Assembly (NCBI RefSeq): GCF_010501015.1
Contig: NZ_QVML01000002.1
Coordinates: 460,403 to 524,402, forward strand
DNA length: 64,000 bases
Direction: 5' to 3'
Source of the DNA: Bacteroides sp. 214
Lineage (GTDB): Bacteria; Bacteroidota; Bacteroidia; Bacteroidales; Bacteroidaceae
Shown: piece after piece, positions 33,659 through 42,523 of the stretch
Numbering within the stretch: position 1 is the stretch's first letter
Layout of the letters: each line of letters starts with the position of its first letter
The notes under the pieces: generated by a model
Databases searched by the model: none
Seen by the model: only the letters and a program-made list of their open reading frames with translations
Told to the model about the DNA's origin: nothing
Position numbers and translations under genes: made by a program

Positions 33659-33884
33659 AATACTACAGATTCATAATTTTATTTGATAAATTCGTGATTG
33701 TTCTCCCCAAGGATGATATCCTTGTCCGATATAATAAAACCATATTGTTATTTCATCAACCGTATCCTGATTGAGAAACTTTTGTATACAAATGTAGATA
33801 AAAATCTTCGATTTGTGTAGAATTGTATAAAAACATATTTATTGAAATTATAGTTGTCTTTGCATCATAATTTCCAACAATATA

Positions 33885-34020
33885 ACCCAAAAAAACTTTG
33901 CTCAAGACAGCAAATAGGCAACTCGCTGAATATGTAAATGTTAAGCAAGTTGTCGGCAAAACAGTTTTAGATGCTTTGGTGTTTTATCTGGTACAAGGTC
34001 GAATAGTGAAGATTCTGTAA
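33885..34020 (+). pseudogene. Coding-like fragment, origin unknown
   Basis: Open frame ending TAA 34018 with residues LAEYVNVKQVVGKTVLDALV, then FYLVQGRIVKIL. It has no ATG start; TTG 33893 is the only candidate. A box TGTCTTTG lies upstream (about 33851). It reads like a helical protein end. The rest of 33659-34029 shows nothing else. Confidence 0.3.
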
Positions 34021-34029
34021 TCGCAATAG

Positions 34030-34195
34030 CTAATTTTCGTCAATTTGCTCTGTTTCACCCCAGTTTTGGCAAAGAACGGTGACTTCATTCCAAAAATCGT
34101 TGATGCGGACAATGTCTTGCAAGGCGTAAAGAAGCTATTTCATCGAAGTATTTGTTTACCGCTTCTGTGTTTAAGTCCCAAAGTTTTATTCTCAT
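34030..34195 (-). pseudogene. Wreck of a family-A gene (as in 36394 and 39177)
   Basis: From ATG 34195 the frame reads MRIKLWDLNTEAVNKYFDEI, like MRNIEWEFVTRDIKSINDYF of the 39177-39956 protein. It then jumps, in another frame, to YALQDIVRINDFWNEVTVLC, matching YALQDVVRINDFWNEVTVIH at that protein's C-terminus, and stops at 34030-34032. So most of the gene is deleted and one junction shifts the frame. Confidence 0.85.
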
Positions 34196-34225
34196 TTTTT
34201 TTAGTTGTTTAGGATTGAACAATTT

Positions 34226-34819
34226 TTACATTTCTAACAAAATTGGATTGTTTGTTAATTCATAGTTATTATCGAGTAACGAAGCGTTTACAAATATTGT
34301 ATTCTCGATTTTCTCTATACCGCGAGCTTTGTGTATATGCCCAAAAAGGTGGTATTGAGGTTGAATGGTTAATACTTGTTGCAACAAAAGAGGGTCGCCG
34401 TAATGGATGTTTTCCGAAAAGTCCAGCACGGAATAAGGTGGTTGATGTGTTATAAGTACGTCAGTGTCTGTCGGTATCTTCGATATTTGCTTATCATATT
34501 TGTCCGACAAGATATCGTTCATAAACAGCGGGACGCCATAGAATTTTATGCCCTCGACTACAATTCCCGAGTTACACAGATAAAAACAATTATCGAGCAA
34601 ACCGGTTATTGTTTCTCCAAACAAACAGTGGTCGTGATTGCCCGCTACGAAGATCTTATACTTATAAGGCAGTTTTTCGAACCATTCGATAAAATCCAAT
34701 ACTTCGGACTCCGTGCCGGCAAAAGAAATATCGCCCGAATGAACGATAATATCTGCATCAGGCAAGTTCTGCAATAAATAGTGCATATTGTGTGTATCGG
34801 AGAGGTGGAGTATTTTCAT
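34226..34819 (-). CDS. Calcineurin-like metallophosphoesterase
   Basis: 197 residues. Complete motif set: LHLSDTHNMH, HSGDISF, VAGNHDHCLF, THQPPYS and LFGHIHKARG. Size and pattern fit the Rv0805/YfcE-like group. It is not closely related to the 24094 protein. It lies 22 bases after the truncated hydrolase gene. Confidence 0.87.
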   Translation of the reverse strand: MKILHLSDTHNMHYLLQNLPDADIIVHSGDISFAGTESEVLDFIEWFEKLPYKYKIFVAGNHDHCLFGETITGLLDNCFYLCNSGIVVEGIKFYGVPLFMNDILSDKYDKQISKIPTDTDVLITHQPPYSVLDFSENIHYGDPLLLQQVLTIQPQYHLFGHIHKARGIEKIENTIFVNASLLDNNYELTNNPILLEM

Positions 34820-34841
34820 TCTTTTACCTCACTCTTTAATA

Positions 34842-35075
34842 TCAGGAAATATGTGGTAGGACAATTTTCTGTGCAAACATGCCTCCCATAGATGTGCCGA
34901 TGATTATACCCAGTGATTCATTTTTGCCGATTCCCGAAAGAAGCGCTAAGGCTTCTCTCGGGTTAATAGGCAAATCGGGCGCAATAACGCTTGCCTCCGG
35001 CAGTAGTATCCGTAAGTTCTTCGCGGTGGATGATGCGCCTGACGACGACAAACCGTGTATATACAATAGTTTCAT
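34842..35075 (-). pseudogene. Truncated alpha/beta hydrolase (YqiA-like)
   Basis: 77 residues. LLYIHGLSSSGASSTAKNLR holds the oxyanion-hole HG and GTSMGGMFAQK is the nucleophile elbow with the catalytic Ser. After AQK the family sequence stops and a short unrelated tail leads to the stop. The acid and His of the triad are missing, so no activity is expected. Confidence 0.8.
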
Positions 35076-35132
35076 AAAAGTTAAGTTTTAATTCATATTG
35101 GTAAAGCACTTTGGATATAAAAAATCAACTTT

Positions 35133-36314
35133 TCAAATCTTAGAATTATCGTCGTTATTTCCAAATCTTATTTTTTGAATTTCTTTGAGATTATCATCAC
35201 TTAGAAGATTTACATTGTTTATCGTAAAATAAGAACCATCACTCCATTTCAAATTTCTCAACCTATCATTATCAATATTCTTTAGCTTTTCCAATAGCTC
35301 AATTATAGATTTCTTTATGATATCCTTCTTCCCAGATTCAGAAGCTGCAAAGTCAAAATCCATAGAATAATTTGGTTTTGTTCGTGGCCAGAGAGAATAG
35401 ATTTTTTGTCCACCACGTTTTATTGAAATATAACTTTTCGTAAATCCTAATTCATATTTTTTTGTTTTATCTTGATCTTCTTCTTGAACTTTTTTTATTA
35501 TTTTTTCTCCGAATTCTTTTAACCATTTATTTTTATCATCTTCCCAAGTAACTCTATTCACTTCATCCGAGATATTATCGATAACAAACTGAAAGATTTC
35601 TCGATTCTCATTATAAATGGCATTTGCCAACTCTGTGACTTTATCATTTGTTCCCATAATTTCGCGTTTTAATGTTGTTATATAATCTGATATGTATGTT
35701 TTTACTATTGTATCTATAGCTGTTTCTTGAATATTTTCTAAATGATTGACAATTTTCTTATACGAATATGTATTCCATTCGTCTCCGTCGAAATTTTTAG
35801 GATTATCTCCTATAGGGGTAAGATATACAAAGATCTTTTTTGTGTACCCCTTAAAACTTTCATCATCTTGGATAAAGTTTTTGTATTTCCCCAATTGTCC
35901 AACAGAGTCTATTGTGTCAAATTTGTTCTCAATACAGATTATCAGTTTGTCATGTTCATCTTTAAAATTAATCAGTAAGTCTATAGAACCATTAGGACAC
36001 TTAACTTCTTTTCCGACTTCTACATTACTGAAATTCAATTTGTTTATTGTAACAATATCCAAATCATTATTTTTTTCTAATGCCAAATCGCGCAATACTC
36101 TTATTAAAAAGCGATTGCCTAACCCATGTGATTCATTTGGGTCGAGTAACCATGCTAAAAAATTAGAATGTCGGATTTCCGCTCTACCGATTCCAAGAAT
36201 ACTAAAGATATTAGGTTTTTGTAACTCTGTTTCCAATTTTTCAAAATTGGGGTCGTTCAATAGGTTCTTATACAATTCTTTGAAATCGGGTTCCTCATTG
36301 TTATTGTCTGACAT
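35133..36314 (-). CDS. PD-(D/E)XK nuclease-family protein
   Basis: 393 residues. RAEIRHSNFLAWLLDPNESH, VEVGKEVKCPNGSIDLLI (the D) and LIICIENK (E-x-K) form the nuclease core of the PDDEXK_4 group (about residues 45-140). The C-terminal half is helical and lysine-rich, without a motif I know. Such proteins appear beside restriction and abortive-infection genes. Its promoter box TAACTTTG is at 36358-36351. Confidence 0.82.
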   Translation of the reverse strand: MSDNNNEEPDFKELYKNLLNDPNFEKLETELQKPNIFSILGIGRAEIRHSNFLAWLLDPNESHGLGNRFLIRVLRDLALEKNNDLDIVTINKLNFSNVEVGKEVKCPNGSIDLLINFKDEHDKLIICIENKFDTIDSVGQLGKYKNFIQDDESFKGYTKKIFVYLTPIGDNPKNFDGDEWNTYSYKKIVNHLENIQETAIDTIVKTYISDYITTLKREIMGTNDKVTELANAIYNENREIFQFVIDNISDEVNRVTWEDDKNKWLKEFGEKIIKKVQEEDQDKTKKYELGFTKSYISIKRGGQKIYSLWPRTKPNYSMDFDFAASESGKKDIIKKSIIELLEKLKNIDNDRLRNLKWSDGSYFTINNVNLLSDDNLKEIQKIRFGNNDDNSKI

Positions 36315-36350
36315 AATATTTAATTTTATAGGTTAATAATCTCTTGTCTT

Positions 36351-36358
36351 CAAAGTTA
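36351..36358 (-). promoter_or_regulatory. -7 box (TAACTTTG) before the PD-(D/E)XK gene
   Basis: TAACTTTG followed by AAGA. A closely similar stretch (ATAACTTTGAAGA with similar A/T-rich flanks) is at 40384-40391, before the second cluster of the island. Confidence 0.6.
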
Positions 36359-36393
36359 TAAATAAATTTAATCTTTTGCTGAATTTTCACTCT

Positions 36394-37080
36394 TCAACTA
36401 ATATATTTCTGATATTCCACTTTCAAATCACAATGAAAATCACAGATTTGCATAATATCTTGCAATGCCCAAAGAGAGTGGTCGCAGATTTCGTGCATTC
36501 CATATCCAATGTTGTATTTGGCTAATTCCGGTTTTTCTGTTATCAAATCTCGCCATTTCGGTATTGTTATATTCCAATTATCTTTGCCAGCCATCATTCC
36601 ATCGCTATAAAAATCTTCAAAATATAAAGAGTGTTCTATATGCTTAATGTTGAATTTTAATTCACAATCATGAAAACTCTCTATCGCCCACATAATTCCA
36701 TTATAATAATCATCGTCATCATCCTCTTCGATAAAAGGGCTAATGATGGCCTCAATTTCATAGTCGTTGAAAAATGAATCTTCATCTTTTATCATTCGTT
36801 CCAAATCATCAAGCATTTTTTCTCCTTTTTCTTTTAAGATACCTGCATATCTTTTAATCTCTCGGTCGAGCCACAGAAATTTCTCAATGTATTCGGGTGT
36901 AAACACAAATTCCTGATTGAGTTTCAGTTTCCGCTTTGCCAAAATATTGTGAAAATCATTTTCGCCCGTATAAGAACGTCTTGTTCTTATTTTACTTGCG
37001 TTAATTGCCAATGTTTCTAATTCAGAAACAGAGAGTTGGTCTAACTCTTCTATTGTTTTTATCCAGCTTGTATCTCTCAT
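36394..37080 (-). CDS. Protein of unknown family A
   Basis: 228 residues, acidic, mostly helical. The C-terminus (HEICDHSLWALQDIMQICDF) matches that of the 39177-39956 protein (HNLVDHTLYALQDVVRINDF); EFVFTPEYIEKFLWL corresponds to VFEFTPKNIENFLRV. So the two are one family, with a wreck at 34030. No catalytic motif is visible. An acidic stretch EEDDDDDYY lies mid-protein. Immunity or partner function is possible but unproven. Confidence 0.7.
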   Translation of the reverse strand: MRDTSWIKTIEELDQLSVSELETLAINASKIRTRRSYTGENDFHNILAKRKLKLNQEFVFTPEYIEKFLWLDREIKRYAGILKEKGEKMLDDLERMIKDEDSFFNDYEIEAIISPFIEEDDDDDYYNGIMWAIESFHDCELKFNIKHIEHSLYFEDFYSDGMMAGKDNWNITIPKWRDLITEKPELAKYNIGYGMHEICDHSLWALQDIMQICDFHCDLKVEYQKYIS

Positions 37081-37097
37081 ATAATCTTAAATTTCTA

Positions 37098-37316
37098 TCA
37101 ATTCACGTTATTTTTTATCCATTCTTCGTCCGATGCAAAACTTACGAGGTCTATACTATCACCTGTAAAACCGCAAGATTCTCTCGCATATTCTTCGTCT
37201 ATCATTGCCGCGATTTCAAGACCGGCCTGATCACAAAGTTCCCAGTACTCTGCTTCCGAAATTTCTTTATTCAAATACCGTGCTCTTATCTCCATCCATT
37301 TTTCAGTATGAGTCAT
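37098..37316 (-). CDS. Small acidic protein of unknown function
   Basis: 72 residues (MTHTEKWMEIRARYLNKEIS). No recognised motif. It lies 17 bases after the family-A start region and 11 bases before the PARG-type stop, on the same strand, so it is probably co-transcribed. Small partner or antitoxin-like role is a guess. Confidence 0.6.
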   Translation of the reverse strand: MTHTEKWMEIRARYLNKEISEAEYWELCDQAGLEIAAMIDEEYARESCGFTGDSIDLVSFASDEEWIKNNVN

Positions 37317-37327
37317 TAAATTAGTCT

Positions 37328-38593
37328 TTAATCAAAATTCGTTTCAAATTCCCGTAAAAAAGGAAGTATATTCCCTTCTGGATTGTGTTCTCGCCACGAG
37401 TTGTGGTCGTCGATGATAGCAAATACGACTAACTTAAATCGGTTCTTAAATTCATCTTCTTTGAAAACCTGCTTAAATAATTTAGCAACGTGATGAGGCG
37501 GATTCTTAAACGCTCCACAGCCAAAGGCACTTAATACCAAACAGTCGTGGTTAAATTCTCCGCATATTCTTAAAATCGTTCTGATTTTCTCTTTGCTTGG
37601 TTCAATCAATTCGCTTACGATATATTGTTTCCCGTCAAAAGTCTCGAGTTGAGGATGATTTATGGCAGGCACGCTGACAACCGAAACTTCAAACGGACTT
37701 TGCAGAAAACAATACCCGTTATTCTCCGATCCTCTTATTATCGACACCTTTTTCGAATAAATGCCCCCCGACTCTCTATCCAATGGATAACTATTTTCTC
37801 TATTTCTTTCTACATCGTATTGGTATGAATAATCAACAAATTGATAGAGCGACTGAAAGAGATTACTCCTTCGGAAAATATTTTCCTCTTGCGCACCGGC
37901 ACCGTTTAAGACTCCTCCTCCCGGATTTTGCCGGCTTGCCATATTGAGTACACATACATTATAACCTGCATTCTTTAACAAGCCGGCCGTTTCGAGGCAA
38001 TCGGCCTCGATGACACTGAATTTAGTGGGACTATCACTTTCTATTGGCTCCAAAGCTTTGGGCTTTGTGTAGAAATACGTCTCTTTGGTTGTAGAGGCAC
38101 TATCTAATTTTATCGAACTCCAACCGTAGGCATATTCGCCTTGTAGAGCGACTTCAACCGTCTGCTGAAATATCTCGGCACGCAGCTCGCGAAAACCTGA
38201 CTTGTTCCGCGAAGCCGTTCGGAATTGCTTTATCCATTCGGTAGGGGAAAATGAACTGACGATTTTTTGCGCCACATCATCTTTATGGTATACGTAAGCG
38301 CCACTTTGCAAGAGCCAATCGCAGGGAAGGGTGGGTTCAACTTCCACCACACAGAAGTCCTGCCACTGCTTAATGCCCTCTTTTTCGACTACTCCAACCA
38401 ACCCGAATGTCTCGCATTCTTTGGCGTAGGATTCTATATCCATCGCATTCATAGCGCCTCTCACAACAAGGAAACAGTCGTGTGCCATATCGTTTCCGTT
38501 ATCTCGCTTGTATTGCTTAAAACCACCGGGATAATGTTTTTGGATATTCTCGATGGGAATGATTAGGTTGATAAATATTGCTGCTATTGCCAT
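37328..38593 (-). CDS. PARG-type macrodomain protein (TIGR02452) with extra N-terminal domain
   Basis: 421 residues. From about residue 200 it has NPGGGVLNGAGAQEENIFRR, the GGG-x6-8-QEE signature of poly(ADP-ribose) glycohydrolases, then CLVLSAFGCGAFKNPP and VVFAIIDD. Residues 1-110 (IIPIENIQKHYPGGFKQYKR, IKQWQDFCVVEVEPTLPCDW) match the stand-alone protein at 39943-40317. It removes ADP-ribose in the family. Bacterial members often have unknown targets. The fusion suggests the extra domain recognises something shared with the neighbour. Confidence 0.85.
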   Translation of the reverse strand: MAIAAIFINLIIPIENIQKHYPGGFKQYKRDNGNDMAHDCFLVVRGAMNAMDIESYAKECETFGLVGVVEKEGIKQWQDFCVVEVEPTLPCDWLLQSGAYVYHKDDVAQKIVSSFSPTEWIKQFRTASRNKSGFRELRAEIFQQTVEVALQGEYAYGWSSIKLDSASTTKETYFYTKPKALEPIESDSPTKFSVIEADCLETAGLLKNAGYNVCVLNMASRQNPGGGVLNGAGAQEENIFRRSNLFQSLYQFVDYSYQYDVERNRENSYPLDRESGGIYSKKVSIIRGSENNGYCFLQSPFEVSVVSVPAINHPQLETFDGKQYIVSELIEPSKEKIRTILRICGEFNHDCLVLSAFGCGAFKNPPHHVAKLFKQVFKEDEFKNRFKLVVFAIIDDHNSWREHNPEGNILPFLREFETNFD

Positions 38594-38620
38594 ATCTAAT
38601 TCAAATTTTATAGGTTTCTA

Positions 38621-39142
38621 TTATCTTAAATCTATTTTGAGTCCCATTTCATTTTTCATAAAAAGCAATACTTCGGCATTGCCTTTTGCGTCATCAACCG
38701 GATCGTGTGTATGTACGGTTTTTCGTAAATGTCTCCACTGAGCAAAAGTGTCTTTTACAAGTCCGCAATATAAATCCGACAACCTACGCGATGAATAACC
38801 AAAAGGATTTCGTTTCAAAAAATGATGAAAATACCAACAGACAAACATCCAATCAAAACCATTATTGTCACTGATAAAAATCGGTTTCCCATTGGAGTTT
38901 TCCTTTATCCACTCTTCAAATCGAAGCATTACTTCTCGAGGATCGTCAAACTGTAATGTCTCTTCACGACTAAAGCCTGAAACGGCAAGCGCATCCGGTT
39001 CGTAATTCTCAGAGATCGGCTTTAATCTTCCATAAAAAGACTTATCCAGATTTTCGTCCACTATAACAGCTCCAAATGAAATCATTGAGTAATCGCCGGG
39101 AATGGGACCATCACTTTCTATATCGACTACTATGTAACTCAT
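38621..39142 (-). CDS. DnaQ-like 3'-5' exonuclease
   Basis: 173 residues. IVVDIESDG (motif I DxE), ISDNNGFDWMFVCWYF (motif II) and HDPVDDAKGNAEVLLF (motif III, HxAxxD variant: HDPVDDAKG) give the RNase T/DnaQ core. Length suits a stand-alone exonuclease. It lies between the two PARG-domain genes of the island. Confidence 0.87.
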   Translation of the reverse strand: MSYIVVDIESDGPIPGDYSMISFGAVIVDENLDKSFYGRLKPISENYEPDALAVSGFSREETLQFDDPREVMLRFEEWIKENSNGKPIFISDNNGFDWMFVCWYFHHFLKRNPFGYSSRRLSDLYCGLVKDTFAQWRHLRKTVHTHDPVDDAKGNAEVLLFMKNEMGLKIDLR

Positions 39143-39176
39143 TGTTGTTGTGTTTTATCTTTATTCTGTTTTGATA

Positions 39177-39956
39177 TTAATCGATTATGCGTTCTTTCCC
39201 ATCCAAGTTCTGATGTATAACGGTTACTTCATTCCAGAAATCGTTAATCCGAACAACATCCTGTAAAGCATAGAGTGTGTGGTCGACTAAATTATGGAAC
39301 GCCCAAGAGAAACGGATTCCTGCAAATTCGGGGCGTGAGTCGAAATTACGATTCCAAGGATCATCTGCATACAAAGGAGTACCATAAAGATCGCCATTCT
39401 TAGAAGGATAGCAAAAAAACAAATCTTCTCTATATCTTGAACTCATCGCAGAACTGATGATTTCCATAATATGAGGACAGTCAGAGAGTTCGTCTTCATC
39501 GTGCTCTGGATCAAAATCAATTAATGAATCACTACCATCATATAAGACCCGTACGGTTCCACTGATTTCATAATAATTTGTAAAATTATCTTCTCTATTT
39601 TGCAACTCTCTTGCCATTTCAACTGATTTAGTCATTACTTTTTGACTACCTTCGGATAAAATACGGTTTACTCGAAGAAAGTTTTCGATATTTTTAGGCG
39701 TGAATTCAAAAACTTTATCAAGCAAATATTTTCGTTGCTCTAAATAAAAATATATTAAATCTCTATGCCCTGCTCTATCCCATGAATGATAGTGATGTTT
39801 TAACAATAGCTCTATCTTTTCGGGCGATTGCTTTTCTGGTAGCGCTGTTTCTAATAATATTTTTTTCAAATCTCGATTAGATAATTCCAAATCGTCGAAA
39901 TAATCATTGATACTCTTTATATCTCGGGTTACAAATTCCCACTCAATATTTCTCAT
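39177..39956 (-). CDS. Protein of unknown family A, larger copy
   Basis: 259 residues from ATG 39956 (the pseudogene at 34195 also starts with this residue run). Helical; VFEFTPKNIENFLRVNRILS and the C-terminal DHTLYALQDVVRINDFWNEV are shared with 36394-37080. It overlaps the upstream gene by 14 bases, so the pair N-domain protein plus family A is coupled; the same order of domain and family A occurs at 38593-36394. Confidence 0.7.
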   Translation of the reverse strand: MRNIEWEFVTRDIKSINDYFDDLELSNRDLKKILLETALPEKQSPEKIELLLKHHYHSWDRAGHRDLIYFYLEQRKYLLDKVFEFTPKNIENFLRVNRILSEGSQKVMTKSVEMARELQNREDNFTNYYEISGTVRVLYDGSDSLIDFDPEHDEDELSDCPHIMEIISSAMSSRYREDLFFCYPSKNGDLYGTPLYADDPWNRNFDSRPEFAGIRFSWAFHNLVDHTLYALQDVVRINDFWNEVTVIHQNLDGKERIID

Positions 39957-40317
39957 CGCTTTTCTCCTCATCTATATGACAAACTTCAGGGTTATGATCT
40001 ACCAGCCAATCACAGGGCAGAGTAGGAACTATATCGACGATACAGAAATCTTGCCATTGCTTAATGCCGTCTTTCTCGACAACTCCGATTAAGCCAAAAT
40101 CTTCGCACTCTCTGACAAAGGATTCTATATCCTCCATGCATACTGCACTTTTTACAACAAGGTGATTGTCGTGTCTGATTTTCGCATTATCACAATAATT
40201 GTCCGATTTCATATCGGCTTCGTTGTCTTTCTTGTATTGGTCAAATCCGCCGGGATAGTGTTTTTCAATATTCTCGATTGGAATAACCAAATTCATGTAT
40301 GCTAATTCGATTGCCAT
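39943..40317 (-). CDS. Stand-alone copy of the PARG-fused N-terminal domain
   Basis: 124 residues. NLVIPIENIEKHYPGGFDQY, GLIGVVEKDGIKQWQDFCIV and PTLPCDWLVD match residues 1-110 of the 37328-38593 protein closely. No macrodomain follows. It is upstream of family A in a coupled pair. Unknown function. Confidence 0.75.
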   Translation of the reverse strand: MAIELAYMNLVIPIENIEKHYPGGFDQYKKDNEADMKSDNYCDNAKIRHDNHLVVKSAVCMEDIESFVRECEDFGLIGVVEKDGIKQWQDFCIVDIVPTLPCDWLVDHNPEVCHIDEEKSDEKY

Positions 40318-40383
40318 AGTTCATCAGGTTTTATTTGATTCGTTTTACATCATCAAGATTATAGGTTTATACTTTATTTTCTT

Positions 40384-40391
40384 CAAAGTTA
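40384..40391 (-). promoter_or_regulatory. -7 box (TAACTTTG) before the second cluster
   Basis: TAACTTTGAAGA with an A/T-rich upstream part nearly as at 36351-36358. It starts the group 40317-36394. Confidence 0.6.
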
Positions 40392-40459
40392 TAAACAAAA
40401 TTTATTTTTTGTAATTTATCAATTCGCATTTAGAGTTCTATTTCCATTTTATAGTTCCT

Positions 40460-41128
40460 CTATCTTTTATTCAAATCATCATATTGTGCCCAATATGAAT
40501 GATACTCCTCTCCGAATAGTTTTCCTCTCAATTCTTTGCTTACTTCAAATCGGGCCGGAAACACATTGGTCACTTCGGGATGATTATGTTCTCCACTTTC
40601 ATCAAGGGTGTAATAGCAATCATCACTTGATTCGAGAGAAATACGGTGTCCATTTTTACTATTACGTTCGTGCAAATCACGCACCCATTCGGGTGAAGGG
40701 GGCAGATTTCCTACAATTTCAAGTCTTACAGTATTGTAGTTTAATACTTCAACTAAATCACCGATTTTAATTGGAACTTTATCTGCCGGGTGACCGAGGA
40801 ATTCTTCAAATCCATAATCACCATTAGGCGTTTCAGATAGTAAATTTTCCATTAAAAGCGAACCGTCGGGTAAATAACTTCGCCTGCTCTCTGTCGGCAG
40901 AATCCAGGTGTTATCAAGTCTATATTCTTCTATTAAAAAACCAAAATATTTGTATGTGGGATTACGGCTTTCAACGTGTTTTTGACTGTTCATTTGTGTC
41001 TCGGCTTTTTCAAGACTTGAAAAATAGCCCATTGTGGAACGATGCACATCAAATTCAGGATATTGAGGATTATCATCTATACAATATTCTATTGCAATTA
41101 ATTTGAAAATAGTTTTATCTTTTGTCAT
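40460..41128 (-). CDS. Protein of unknown function
   Basis: 222 residues, no signal or membrane segment. The start (KLIAIEYCIDDNPQYPEFDV) and the middle (PIKIGDLVEVLNYNTVRLEI) suggest a small beta-rich core; GDLVEVL resembles an SH3-like barrel. No family recognised. It lies at the left end of the island, with a strong terminator beyond. Confidence 0.6.
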   Translation of the reverse strand: MTKDKTIFKLIAIEYCIDDNPQYPEFDVHRSTMGYFSSLEKAETQMNSQKHVESRNPTYKYFGFLIEEYRLDNTWILPTESRRSYLPDGSLLMENLLSETPNGDYGFEEFLGHPADKVPIKIGDLVEVLNYNTVRLEIVGNLPPSPEWVRDLHERNSKNGHRISLESSDDCYYTLDESGEHNHPEVTNVFPARFEVSKELRGKLFGEEYHSYWAQYDDLNKR

Positions 41129-41176
41129 ACATTTTTGATGTTAATTCAATTGCCATAATATTTCTCGCTTATACAT

Positions 41177-41214
41177 AGAAGAGACTACCTACACTTTGAT
41201 AGTTAGTCTCTTCT
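41177..41214. terminator. Two-way terminator hairpin
   Basis: AGAAGAGACTA (41177-41187) and TAGTCTCTTCT (41204-41214), 11 perfect pairs, 16-base loop. It lies just after the 41222 gene stop (reverse). Confidence 0.7.
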
Positions 41215-41221
41215 CTGAAAA

Positions 41222-41416
41222 TTAAACAGTTCGTATTAGATTAAATCTATTTGCATCATACATCTCAACTCGACCATTTGTTTTTGTTACGGCTATAATG
41301 TCTCCATTAATAACTGCACTAACGGCATTATTGGTAATTGTACGAATACATTGCCCCTGTGCGCTATAACCCACGGCATTCCCATTCTCAATTTTCATTA
41401 CTACTATTTGACTCAT
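41222..41416 (-). CDS. Small protein of unknown function
   Basis: 64 residues from ATG 41416 (MSQIVVMKIENGNAVGYSAQ); the longer frame to 41488 has no good start. Beta-rich, with QCIRTITNNAVSAVINGDII. Unknown; followed by a terminator. Confidence 0.5.
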   Translation of the reverse strand: MSQIVVMKIENGNAVGYSAQGQCIRTITNNAVSAVINGDIIAVTKTNGRVEMYDANRFNLIRTV

Positions 41417-41636
41417 AATAATTTGTTTAACGTCCGCCCTTTTTGCAGACAAATAAATTGCGCCTACTCTAAAAACGCTTTTCGGCATCCCCGCTACTAT
41501 TTATATTTAATTCGTTGATTGAACTGCTACCGCTTGCGAGTGCATTAAAAATATTCATGATTTAATCGCATTTATATCCATAATTAATGTATAAGTATTC
41601 ATTGTTCGTTTTTTTATTTGTTGTTTTCAATGTTTT

Positions 41637-41843
41637 CTATATATAATACGAAACTAAACTCGACATGAAATGAGCACTCTCCATATATAATGTAGCAGGA
41701 GAAAAAATTAGATTAGGAGAAAAAATGTTATCTACCTGACAATCAATAAAATATTTTTTGTCTTCTTGAAGCCACAAACCGTGGGGAACTCTTTTTTTCT
41801 TGCAAATTGATTCTCTCTTTTTCAAATAATTGACAATTATCAT
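41637..41843 (-). CDS. Doubtful 68-codon frame
   Basis: No motif. A-T-rich region; the start MIIVNYLKKRESICKKKRVP is lysine-rich. Could be real or chance. Confidence 0.25.
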   Translation of the reverse strand: MIIVNYLKKRESICKKKRVPHGLWLQEDKKYFIDCQVDNIFSPNLIFSPATLYMESAHFMSSLVSYYI

Positions 41844-42206
41844 TTTTTTTCTTTTATGCGAATAAATATACGGTTGCTGGCTGAAAGATTTTTCAATTAT
41901 GATCTCTTTTATCTATATTTTCTGTTTTAATTTTCAATATATCTATTAATCCAGCTTGCATATAAGAGCAAATATCCGCTCCATAAAGAGCGATAATTTT
42001 ACCCTTAGGTGGGATTTTTTTTAGTAAAAGCTAAGAATATCTATATTCCACACTAACAAAATCTTTGCATAGCAACGTTGGGGAAGTACAAATATCACAC
42101 AAACCGCCCTATGAGTTAGTTGTAAAACGTTAATTCGGATTTGGATATGTCATACAAAAAGGCTATCTTTAGTATAGCAAAGATATACAGATAATATATA
42201 CATGTA

Positions 42207-42243
42207 GAGGCGGGAAACCATAGGGTTTTTCGCCTCTCTTTTT
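42207..42243 (+). terminator. Forward terminator without an upstream gene
   Basis: GAGGCG...CGCCTC with inner AAAC/GTTT pairs and a TCTTTTTT tail. No forward gene lies in the 6 kb to the left, so it may end a small RNA starting near 42176. Confidence 0.6.
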
Positions 42244-42282
42244 TACAAAATCGACCAAAAACGGTTACTGCTTTTAGTCGAA

Positions 42283-42336
42283 GTGGTAACCACCGACACC
42301 CAAAGTGGTAACCACTGCGCTCTTAGTGGTTACCAC
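42283..42336. repeat. Three GTGGTAACCAC palindromes at 21-22-base spacing
   Basis: GTGGTAACCAC at 42283-42293 and 42305-42315, GTGGTTACCAC at 42326-42336. Steps of 22 and 21 bases place them on one face of the helix, as for a multi-site regulator or iterons. The M28 gene stop is 188 bases to the right. Confidence 0.75.
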
Positions 42337-42523
42337 AAAGTCTAAAACGCTGCATCGGAAAATAAAATTCTTCGCACTGCCATTTCTGCGATATAACCAA
42401 AGTAAATGCTACCTTTTTTACAGAAACTTTAAAGTTAATAGTCTATAAATAAATCAGCTTTTAATAGGTTGTCAAATGGTTATATTATTATACATATTGT
42501 GCTGTAGATGATGTTGAAACTCA

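Larger units (their letters stand above)
41844..42523. other. Gene-free stretch with promoter boxes, terminator and repeats
   Basis: No gene seen. Forward -7 box TATCTTTA 42164-42171 and reverse -7 box TATCTTTG 42185-42178 overlap. A forward terminator follows at 42207-42243 (GAGGCGGGAAAC...GTTTTTCGCCTC plus T run), which would end a transcript of about 65 bases. Repeats at 42283-42336 are listed separately. Confidence 0.5.

Noticed and set aside
33756..33959. 67-codon reverse frame
   Set aside because: No motif, and its region carries a forward box and another fragment; probably chance.
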